64,000 nt of DNA, taken from positions 7,068,001 to 7,132,000 of the forward strand of contig NZ_CP133771.1 in the NCBI RefSeq assembly GCF_031348265.1, written 5' to 3'. The DNA comes from Streptomyces collinus. GTDB lineage: Bacteria; Actinomycetota; Actinomycetes; Streptomycetales; Streptomycetaceae. The notes beneath the pieces were generated by a model. That model was not told the origin of the DNA, made no database searches, and was given only the letters and a program-made list of their open reading frames with translations. Below are positions 57,703-64,000 of this stretch, piece by piece. How positions within the stretch are numbered: position 1 is the first letter of the stretch; each line of letters begins with the position of its first letter. The translations under genes were made by a program, and so were the position numbers.

Positions 57703-59307
57703 TCAGCGCACCTCGCGGTAGATCCGCCCGCTCGCGCTGGGCACCGCCCCGTCGTACAGACCCGTCGGGCTGGTCTCCTTCGACAGCGCGAACCACGCGT
57801 ACCGCTCGACGAAGTCCAGCTTGTTCAGCATCTCGGTGGAGGACCGGACGAAGTCGTTCTGCTCCTGCTCGCTCGGGTAGCGCGGGGCACCCCGGGAGAA
57901 GTCGGTCAGGGCGTACTCGGTGAGCCAGACCGGCTTCTTGTAGCGGTCGTGGACGGCCTGCAGATAGCCGCGCAACTGATCGGCGGCGCCGGGTCCGAAG
58001 TCGGCGCCGTACCAGTGCACGGGGATGAAGTCGACCCGGGCGCCCCGCTGTTCGGCCCCGGTCATGAACCGGTCCAGCCAACCGCCCGGCACGTCGGCGC
58101 CGGAGGCGACCGCGGGTGCGCCCAGCCGCAGGCCGGTGGACTCCAGCCGCGGCCACAGGTCCAGGGCCTGCTCGGGCGACATGTCGGCCTGGCCCGGGTG
58201 GTCCGGCTCGTTGAACCCGAGCAGCGCCTTCCCCTCGCGGGCGGCCTGCCCCAGTTCGGCGTCGGTGACCGAGTCCGGACCCCAGATCATCGGGACGAAC
58301 TCGGTGCCGGGGCTGCCGGTGACGCCGCCGGCGGCGGAGGCCCAGTTGTAGTACCAGGACGAACCGGAGTCGGCCAGGGCCTCGGAGGCGCCCGCCACGG
58401 GGTTCAGGGCGACGCCCTTGCGGGAGGCCGCGGGGATGCCGTCGCTGCCGGGCTGCCCGGTGGCGGTGGCGGCGGGGGCCGGCGCGGCGCCGTCGTCGGT
58501 GCCGTGGAAGGTGACGGTCAGGCCGGTGCACTCGCGGCACTGGTACACGACCTGGTTGCCCCGCTCGGTGTCGTGCTTGGACCAGCTGTAGGCGGTCGGG
58601 CACTGCGCGGCCAGCGCGTCACTGTAGGGCGTCTTCGCGTCCCGGTTCGGGTTCACGCACACCAGCGGCCGGCCGGTGGCCTGGTCCCGGACCAGGTCGT
58701 CCGCAGGGCAGGCGGCGAGCAGATCCGTGGCGCACCCCGCCGGCGCACACTCGCCCGACCGGGGCGGCGTCACGCCGTCCGGTGTGATGGTGATGGGCGA
58801 CGCGACGGCGTTGACGTAACTGACGTTGTACCAGGGCGCCGCGCCGTCCTTCGGGTCGAAGTTGAACTCGGCCAGCCCGGTGGGCTGTTCACCGGTCGAG
58901 CACCGGTCGGCGTAGGGGCCGCAGTCGCCGACGGCGCAGTGGAACGTGGTCCCCTCCTCGCCGGTGCAGCCTTCGCGGGCGAAGAACTTGCCGCGCCAGT
59001 GCCCGGCGCCGGACTGCTCGGGAACGGTGACGGTGGCCGACCGGCCCGGGTCCAGCGTGGGCAGCCCGGTGAGCGGGGCCGACCCGTCGGCGTTGACCGT
59101 GCTGCCGATCCAGATGCGGTGGTCCGTCGTGTTGCGGAAGGTGACCGTGTGCTCGGGGGAGCCGACACCGGCGGCCGGTGTGCCCGCGATGCTCACGCCG
59201 TCCGGGCGCTCGTTCTGGATCAACAGCGCGGTGCCGGTGACACCGGCCACGACCAGGAGCAGCGCGAGCAGGAACGAGATGCGGCTGCGGATGCGCGGTT
59301 CACGCAT
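57703..59307 (-). CDS. Secreted thaumatin-like / GH128 endo-beta-1,3-glucanase-like fusion
   Basis: 534 residues. A signal/anchor (ISFLLALLLVVAGVTGTALLI) is followed by a thaumatin-like domain (about 50-265): VTFRNTTDHRIWIGS, WRGKFFAREGC, HCAVGDCGPYADRC, YNVSYVNAVASPITI, then cysteine-rich CAPAGCATDLLAACP and CPTAYSWSKHDTERG with VTFHG, the usual disulphide-rich pattern. The C-terminal domain (about 295-534) is a GH128/Asl1-type barrel with catalytic Glu367 in GFNEPDHPGQADM and Glu464 in VWLTEYAL, plus FIPVHWYG. Thaumatin-like proteins and GH128 enzymes both target beta-1,3-glucans of fungi. GGGAGG eight bases before ATG supports the start, which lies inside the preceding gene. Confidence 0.85.
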   Translation of the reverse strand: MREPRIRSRISFLLALLLVVAGVTGTALLIQNERPDGVSIAGTPAAGVGSPEHTVTFRNTTDHRIWIGSTVNADGSAPLTGLPTLDPGRSATVTVPEQSGAGHWRGKFFAREGCTGEEGTTFHCAVGDCGPYADRCSTGEQPTGLAEFNFDPKDGAAPWYNVSYVNAVASPITITPDGVTPPRSGECAPAGCATDLLAACPADDLVRDQATGRPLVCVNPNRDAKTPYSDALAAQCPTAYSWSKHDTERGNQVVYQCRECTGLTVTFHGTDDGAAPAPAATATGQPGSDGIPAASRKGVALNPVAGASEALADSGSSWYYNWASAAGGVTGSPGTEFVPMIWGPDSVTDAELGQAAREGKALLGFNEPDHPGQADMSPEQALDLWPRLESTGLRLGAPAVASGADVPGGWLDRFMTGAEQRGARVDFIPVHWYGADFGPGAADQLRGYLQAVHDRYKKPVWLTEYALTDFSRGAPRYPSEQEQNDFVRSSTEMLNKLDFVERYAWFALSKETSPTGLYDGAVPSASGRIYREVR

Positions 59308-60785
59308 GGACCGCGCCTCCCGCGGGGGCGACGTACGTCATGTCCGTCCTCTCTTCTGGGCGGTGGTGGGGGTGGTGGGGCTGTGGACCGGCGCCGGGCG
59401 GTGCGGACGCGTCGGCGTGTCCGGGGTGCCCGGGGCCGTGGAGGTGAGAAGGGCCGGAGGGTGTCGAGGGAGCCGCGTACGGCCGCGTGTCCCTCGCTGC
59501 CGAGCAGGGGCGGCGGGGGCGCGCTCCTGACGGCGTCCGTCGGCGGCCCGGCGGGGTCCGGACCCGGCCCGGCCCCCTGAACGGCTCCCTTGGCGGCCCC
59601 CTGAGCGGCTCGCTCGGCCGCGAGGAAGGCCTGGCCGTCGAAGGCGTCGGTGGAGCGGGGAACGGCGGTGGGGCCGTTGCCCCGTTGCTCCCGACGGGCT
59701 TCGGCGGCGGCTCGGAAGCCCTCGCCGGCGAGATCCTCGCTGGAGGCGCTGGAGGCGCTGGAGGCGGAGGAGGCGGGGGAGGCGGTGGCGCCGGCGCCGG
59801 GCCGTTCCCCCCGCGCCCGCTGGGCCGCCCCTAAGGCCTGCCCGTCGGTCATCTCGTCCTGCCGTGGGCCCTCGAAGCCGCTCCGGTCCCGCCCCGGGGC
59901 CGTGTCCGGCCGCTCCCGGTCGGCCGCACGCTCCCAGCGAGCGCGCAGCGCCGCGAACTGCCGTGCGTCGGCTGCCATGATCCGGTCGCGGGCGGCGTCC
60001 AGCGCCTCGGCGGCGGTGCGCGTTCCGGCCGAGGTCTCCGTCTGCGTACCGCTGTCGGTGGTGGCGTTCGCGCGCGTGAGCGACGCGGTCCGGGACGGGC
60101 CGCCCCGCGTCGACGCGCGCTCCCGTGGGTCCGCGCCCGCAGACGACTCCCGCAGCGCCTCCCGCGTGTAGGCGTTGGCCGCGTACCGGGCGACCGTCGG
60201 CATGCTCTCCGGGGACCGCTCGTACGCCTTCCTGAACCGGTCGTCGGTCCGCAAGAGGTGGAGCACCGCGTCCTCGAACGCCTCGTGCCGGAGCGTCGGC
60301 AGCCGGCCGATCCGCCGCTCCAGGCGCACCACGTCCGGGTGCGCCGACGGCCCGGAACCCTCCGGGGACGGCCCGTCCACACGGGTCCCGGCGGGGGCGG
60401 TCGTCTGTGCCGGGAGCGGCTGCCCGGCCCCGGACCCGGGCCCGGCCCCGGACCCGGGCCCGGCCCCGGACCCGGGCCCGGCCCCGGACCCGGGCCCGGC
60501 CCCGGACCCGGGCCCGGCCCCGGACCCGGGCCCGGACCCGGGCACGCCCGCGTCCGGGGCGCCGGCACCGGCCCGGATGCGGGCGGAGAGCCGGTCGACG
60601 AGCCTGCGCAGGAGCTCCGCCGGACGGCTCCGGGCGCCCGGCGTGTCCGCCGCGTCGCGTCCGGCGCCGCGGCGTCCTTCCCGCAGGCGGTACTCGGTCG
60701 CGATCAGCTCACGCGCCAGTGCGGCCTCGGGACGCTCCCCGGCCGGCCGGTTCCGGTTCGGGGATGCCGCGTCGTCATCCGCCAC
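59220..60785 (-). CDS. Low-complexity protein of unknown function
   Basis: 521 residues. A short helical start (ERPEAALARELIATEYRLREG) leads to a (GPGSGA)n linker from an 18-bp repeat, a probable folded region around 155-240 (RLERRIGRLPTLRHEAFEDAVLHLLRTDDRFRKAYER), then Ala/Arg/Ser-rich coiled stretches. From about residue 440 the sequence turns into Arg/Pro runs that look out of frame, and the stop lies 88 bases inside the next gene, so the true 3' end may be earlier after an undetected frameshift. No domain is recognised. It precedes the thaumatin-like gene on the same strand. Confidence 0.5.
   Translation of the reverse strand: MADDDAASPNRNRPAGERPEAALARELIATEYRLREGRRGAGRDAADTPGARSRPAELLRRLVDRLSARIRAGAGAPDAGVPGSGPGSGAGPGSGAGPGSGAGPGSGAGPGSGAGPGSGAGQPLPAQTTAPAGTRVDGPSPEGSGPSAHPDVVRLERRIGRLPTLRHEAFEDAVLHLLRTDDRFRKAYERSPESMPTVARYAANAYTREALRESSAGADPRERASTRGGPSRTASLTRANATTDSGTQTETSAGTRTAAEALDAARDRIMAADARQFAALRARWERAADRERPDTAPGRDRSGFEGPRQDEMTDGQALGAAQRARGERPGAGATASPASSASSASSASSEDLAGEGFRAAAEARREQRGNGPTAVPRSTDAFDGQAFLAAERAAQGAAKGAVQGAGPGPDPAGPPTDAVRSAPPPPLLGSEGHAAVRGSLDTLRPFSPPRPRAPRTRRRVRTARRRSTAPPPPPPPRREDGHDVRRPRGRRGPCVNRASAAASRSCSRCSWSWPVSPAPRC
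60423..60543 (-). repeat. 18-bp tandem repeat encoding GPGSGA
   Basis: Six or more copies of an 18-bp unit (CCCGGCCCCGGACCCGGG) in the coding sequence. On the minus strand they encode a (GPGSGA)n linker. Confidence 0.85.
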
Positions 60786-60830
60786 GGTGGCCCTCTCTCA
60801 GGTCGGAAGGTGCGGACAAGGGGGGACAAC

Positions 60831-60867
60831 GGGCGTGCCGGGCCGGCGGTTCAGCCCCGGCACGCCC
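60831..60867 (-). terminator. Hairpin after the 60899 gene
   Basis: Perfect 12-bp stem GGGCGTGCCGGG/CCCGGCACGCCC between the stop of the 60899 gene and the start of the 521-residue gene. Confidence 0.7.
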
Positions 60868-60898
60868 CCACCGGACGGTGGCGCGGTGTGCGGTGTCC

Positions 60899-61807
60899 CT
60901 AGCGGCCGTTGCCGGCAGGCTTCTTGCCCTGGGCCTTCGCGGACAGCTGCGGCTGTGCCGGCTGCTGACTGCTCACGCGTCCGCTGGAGGTGCCGGCCGG
61001 GCTGAAGTTCCCGGCCGGGGTGTTGTTGGCCGGGGCGTTGCCGGCCGGCGCCGACAGTGACGAAGTGGAGGACGGCGGCGCCGGGGCCGGGGTGAACCCG
61101 GGCGGATACTGCCCCGGCTGGTTGCCGAGCACCGGGTTGCGGTGCATCCCGTACATCTCGTAGCCGGGGTCCTCCGCCGCCCGTCCCGGGTCGGTGTGGG
61201 CGTGGTGCATGACGTCGGTCATCGTGGCCCCTCCGGCCACCCACGAACCCGCTCCGCCGACCATCTTGGTCGTCGAGGACTCCTGGTCGGCCACGGCGGC
61301 GTAGGTGTTCAGCGCCGTGGAAGCGAGCCTGCCGAGGCTCGCGCCGACCTGGACCGGGTCCACGTGGCCGCCCGCCCGCGCCTGCTTGGCCTGGCCGTAG
61401 AGCTCGTAGCCCGCCACTCCGGCCTGCGTGGCTATGCCGACGCCGTTCACGATCGTGGCGGCCCGGCCGGACGTGAACGACGAGGCGCCCTGGATGATCG
61501 TCGGTGTGACGTCGACCAGTGCCTTGACGATGCGGGACTTGTTCTCCGCGACCCACGCGGCGGCGCTCTTGCTCCACCGCGCGACCTGCCGGCCCTTCGG
61601 CTGGGCCGTGTTGACCGCGTAGAACTGCCGGGCGGACTGGTCGTACACGCCGGTGCCGGCGTCGGCGAACAGCGGGGGCGCGTCGTCCGGGACCGCCGCG
61701 CTGGAGACCCGGGCCCGCGCCCGCCTTCCATCGTCGGAAATCCTGACCGACGAGTAAGAACTGGCGTTTGAATTGGCGCTGTCGTCCGAGTGTTCGGATC
61801 CTGCCAT
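60899..61807 (-). CDS. Ser/Ala-rich protein of unknown function
   Basis: 302 residues from the ATG at 61807 (GGAAGGAAGGGTG upstream). It contains VYDQSARQFYAVNTAQPKGRQVARWSKSAAAWVAENK and an amphipathic region IIQGASSFTSGRAATIVNGVGIATQAGVAGYELYGQAK, with a Pro/Gln/Ser-rich C-terminal tail. No domain is recognised. The weakly hydrophobic central helices could associate with a membrane. It lies in a same-strand series with the DUF4913 and NlpC/P60 genes. Confidence 0.6.
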   Translation of the reverse strand: MAGSEHSDDSANSNASSYSSVRISDDGRRARARVSSAAVPDDAPPLFADAGTGVYDQSARQFYAVNTAQPKGRQVARWSKSAAAWVAENKSRIVKALVDVTPTIIQGASSFTSGRAATIVNGVGIATQAGVAGYELYGQAKQARAGGHVDPVQVGASLGRLASTALNTYAAVADQESSTTKMVGGAGSWVAGGATMTDVMHHAHTDPGRAAEDPGYEMYGMHRNPVLGNQPGQYPPGFTPAPAPPSSTSSLSAPAGNAPANNTPAGNFSPAGTSSGRVSSQQPAQPQLSAKAQGKKPAGNGR

Positions 61808-61986
61808 GTCACCCTTCCTTCCGGGAGGTGAGCGCTCCCTGGGGGGAGCCTGTGACGGTGCCGGGTCCGGCACCGCCGACCGGATGGCTGTACCGATCGG
61901 GAACCACAACGGGGCGGCGGGGCGGACGGTTCATCACCTTCCGCCCGTACCTGCCGATCGCCCGGGCGCCCGCCCGGCGGCCAGGG

Positions 61987-62472
61987 TCACGACCACGGGG
62001 ACGGCGGCGGGGGAGGAGGCGGCGGTCCGAAGGGGTCCGTCGTCTCCACGGTGGGTTTCTCCTTCGGGCGGTGCATGCCGGGCTTGCAGCCCGCGAACGG
62101 GCCCTGCGGGTCCCGCAGGGTGCCCATGACCGACGACAGGTGGTCGCGGTGCCAGACGGCCGGGCCGGTCATGTCGGAGCCGGGCCCGGTGAGATCACCC
62201 CAGGCGAGCCACAGGCCGTGCAACTGGGCGACCGCCTCGGGGTGTTCCCACCAGACGGGGCACCAGGGCGACTGCGAGGTGACCTCCCTGCCGTACACCG
62301 GCAGCAGCACGTGGTGCGTCCACAGGGTCAGTTGGCGCAGCGTCTGCGCGTAGGCGGGTCCGTCCAGGTAGAGGATGAAACGCGGCGGGGCGGGCGGCTC
62401 CCCGCCGGACGCCGGGGCGGACGCGTCGGCCGGGGTCCCGGAGCCGGCGGGGGACGTCTGGGTGGTGGACAT
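61987..62472 (-). CDS. DUF4913 domain protein
   Basis: 161 residues. LTLWTHHVLLPVYGREVTSQSPWCPVWWEHPEAVAQLHGLWLAWGDLT, WHRDHLSSVMGTL and GPFAGCKPGMH are the DUF4913 signature, and the end is a poly-Pro tail. In actinobacteria DUF4913 genes often accompany conjugation or type IV secretion-like clusters and integrative elements, which is the main reason to suspect such a context here. Confidence 0.8.
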   Translation of the reverse strand: MSTTQTSPAGSGTPADASAPASGGEPPAPPRFILYLDGPAYAQTLRQLTLWTHHVLLPVYGREVTSQSPWCPVWWEHPEAVAQLHGLWLAWGDLTGPGSDMTGPAVWHRDHLSSVMGTLRDPQGPFAGCKPGMHRPKEKPTVETTDPFGPPPPPPPPSPWS

Positions 62473-62553
62473 GGCAATCTCCTGCTGGTGCGTGGCGGCT
62501 GGAGGACCGGTGCTCCGGGGCGTCGCGTGCCCGCCGGAGCCGTGTACGGGAGG

Positions 62554-63588
62554 TCAGGCGTCGGGCCGCACCACCCCGAGGATCTGCATCGACCCGGCCG
62601 GTGCCACCGTCACCCGACGCCCCGGGCGAGGGGCGTGGATCATCCGGCCGTCGCCGATGTAGAGCGAGACATGACTGGCGTCGGCGTTGTAGATGATCAG
62701 GTCACCGGGGCGCATCTTCCCCACCGGGACGCGGTGCAGCAGCCGCCACTGCTCCTGCGAGGTGCGCGGGACGACCACGCCCGCCGCCAGCCACGCCTTC
62801 GAGGTGAGACCGGAGCAGTCGTAGGAGTCGGGGCCCTCGGCGCCCCAGACGTACGGCTTGCCGAGCTCCCCGGTAGCGAAGGCCACGGCCTCGCGGCCCG
62901 CGCTGCTGCCCTCGGTGCCCCCGCCGTCGAGGACGCCCGACCGCACCCACTCCGCCTGGGCCTCGTCGGCCGTCCTGCGTTCGAGCGCGGCCAGTTCACG
63001 GCGCTGCTTCTGCTCCAGCCGCGACTCCACCGTCCGGGCCTCGTCGATGCGCGAGCGGATCGTCCTGCGGTGCGAGTCCAGGGAACCGCGGTTCCGGCGC
63101 AGCCGCTTCAGCTCCTCGGCCGCCGCGTCGCCGCGGGTGCGCAGTTCCTCCTTCGTCGTGGTCAGGGCGCTGATCACCCGCTGGGTACCCAGCTGCGCCC
63201 GACGGACCAGGGAGGCGTTGTCCAGCGCGCGTTCCGGATCACCGGCCAGGGCGAACTGCACCTCGGCGGGGACACCGCCCCCGCGGTACTGGGAGCGGGC
63301 CGCCGCCCCGGCCAGGCCGGTCAGACGGCTCAGTTTCCGCTCGGCCGCGGCCACTTGGGCCCGGAGCGTGCCGAGGCGCTCCTCCTGCCGGGTGACTTTG
63401 CCGTCCAGCGCGTTGTACTTCTCCGTGGCGACCTCGGCCCGGTGGTAGAGGCGGTCGAGTTCGGCGCGCACCTCGGCGAGGGTCTGCGGTTCGGCGACGG
63501 CGGGCTGGTGGAGCGTCGCCGTCAGGGCCAGGGCCAGCGTGACGACGGCCGCCGTCCGGCGGCCGTGCGCGCCCGGGATCTGTCTCAT
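62554..63588 (-). CDS. Secreted NlpC/P60 (C40) peptidoglycan hydrolase with coiled coil
   Basis: 344 residues. A signal peptide ends near AVAEP, residues 35-215 form a long coiled coil (DRLYHRAEVATEKYNALDGKV, LRRNRGSLDSHRRTIRSRIDEAR), and the NlpC/P60 domain has Cys in SYDCSGLTSKAWLAAG, His in ASHVSLYIGDG and the third residue in IHAPRPGRRV. It cleaves peptide stems of the cell wall; RipA-like coiled coils restrain activity. The location beside DUF4913 suggests it opens the wall for a transport apparatus or acts in cell separation. Confidence 0.9.
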   Translation of the reverse strand: MRQIPGAHGRRTAAVVTLALALTATLHQPAVAEPQTLAEVRAELDRLYHRAEVATEKYNALDGKVTRQEERLGTLRAQVAAAERKLSRLTGLAGAAARSQYRGGGVPAEVQFALAGDPERALDNASLVRRAQLGTQRVISALTTTKEELRTRGDAAAEELKRLRRNRGSLDSHRRTIRSRIDEARTVESRLEQKQRRELAALERRTADEAQAEWVRSGVLDGGGTEGSSAGREAVAFATGELGKPYVWGAEGPDSYDCSGLTSKAWLAAGVVVPRTSQEQWRLLHRVPVGKMRPGDLIIYNADASHVSLYIGDGRMIHAPRPGRRVTVAPAGSMQILGVVRPDA

Positions 63589-63734
63589 GCGGTTCGTGGC
63601 TCCTTCTTGGCTCCTTCGAGGTCATCGGGCCACCCGCACAACGGCCGCGTGGCCCGCGGAGGTTCAAGGGCGGTGTGAACCGGCTTGGCCCCGCGGCCCG
63701 TTGTGCCCTCAGGGCACCGGGTGAAGGGATTGAT

Positions 63735-64000
63735 GTGAACGCACAGGTGGTGCTGCTCGCGCTGGGTACGGGGCTCGGCCTCGGCAGTCTGCCGGCCGTG
63801 ATCCGGGCGCCGGCGACCGCCGCCGCCCGGTGGGCGCGCGGCCGGCGGGTGACGGGGCGGGGGACGGCCCGCGCGGCGACCGACCCGCGGCGCGGCGGGC
63901 TGGTGCTGTTCTCCGACCACCTGGGAAGGGACGTCGTCCTCGATCCGGGCCCGCTCGGGCCGATCTGCGGCATGCCCCCGGTCGGCGGCAGCGTGCCGGT
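63735..64000 (+). CDS. N-terminal part of a membrane protein, 3' partial
   Basis: GTG at 63735 after AAGGGA starts 88 codons running off the window: VNAQVVLLALGTGLGLGSLPAVIRAP gives one membrane helix, followed by Arg-rich GRRVTGRGTARAATDPRRGG and VLFSDHLGRDVVLDPGPLGP. No family can be named from this fragment. It diverges from the NlpC/P60 gene. Confidence 0.55.
   Translation, partial: MNAQVVLLALGTGLGLGSLPAVIRAPATAAARWARGRRVTGRGTARAATDPRRGGLVLFSDHLGRDVVLDPGPLGPICGMPPVGGSVP

Noticed and set aside
54608..58603. A 1331-residue open frame on the minus strand
   Set aside because: It lies opposite the AfsR-type gene, which has clear domain motifs. The minus frame is Arg/Gly/Val-rich with no domain and runs through a terminator hairpin; it is a by-product of high GC content.
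60423..60543. The 18-bp repeat as a replication or partition iteron array
   Set aside because: It is in frame inside a coding region, purely GC, and no replication gene is near.

Overview
The window is high-GC actinobacterial chromosome DNA and almost certainly Streptomyces. The signs are GTG/TTG starts, many 4-base stop/start overlaps, TANNNT promoter boxes placed directly at start codons, a SARP regulator with a TTA codon, and typical streptomycete families (DUF1996, LAL regulators, TIGR04222, DUF4913). I saw no tRNA, rRNA, CRISPR array or insertion sequence. Region 1 (1-5.4 kb): the 3' part of a large NACHT-type ATPase/WD40 protein, a decayed kdp potassium-pump operon (KdpB tail plus a doubly damaged kdpC) and a small HATPase anti-sigma-like protein. 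Region 2 (5.4-20 kb): a cell-envelope cluster with a membrane glycosyltransferase-like protein, a molybdopterin oxidoreductase, an operon of GT2, DUF2064 transferase and methyltransferase, and an OmpR-type two-component system. It is interrupted by a lipid desaturase / ferredoxin reductase / PucR block and resumes with an epimerase, a flavodoxin-like protein and a DUF1996 secreted protein. A direct-repeat motif (TKACG-N6-KGACG, 11-bp period) lies upstream of the genes on both sides of the desaturase block and probably marks the regulon of the response regulator. Region 3 (19.6-31.2 kb): a MarR-GNAT fusion and an isochorismatase-type hydrolase, followed by a fructan-utilisation locus. That locus has a LacI regulator, a ribose/fructose-type ABC importer, a PfkB sugar kinase and a secreted GH32 levanase with an unusual nested insert. 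Paired 14-bp operators, 16 bp apart, occur in both control regions. A quinol monooxygenase-like protein and a winged-helix protein close the region. Region 4 (31.2-41.4 kb): a trypsin-like secreted protease, a giant LuxR (LAL) regulator, a GAF-LuxR regulator, two overlapping acyl-CoA synthetase genes, a GNAT acetyltransferase and a zinc-ribbon/Mrr-like protein with 12-residue repeats. Region 5 (41.4-52.6 kb): purine and ureide catabolism. Permease, 8-oxoguanine deaminase, uricase, HIU hydrolase and OHCU decarboxylase lead from purines to allantoin. Glyoxylate carboligase, tartronate semialdehyde reductase and hydroxypyruvate isomerase handle the glyoxylate. Allantoinase and allantoicase are not in the window. 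gcl and the isomerase operon share an identical 15-bp palindrome. A frameshifted TIGR04222 gene and the 3' stub of a deleted gene (possibly catalase) lie between them. Region 6 (52.6-64 kb): an accessory-looking block. It holds a ChW-domain membrane protein, an AfsR-type SARP regulator, a thaumatin-like/GH128 fusion, two low-complexity proteins of unknown function, a DUF4913 protein, an NlpC/P60 hydrolase and the start of a membrane protein. The DUF4913 + C40 pairing resembles actinobacterial conjugation or secretion loci, but that reading is inference.
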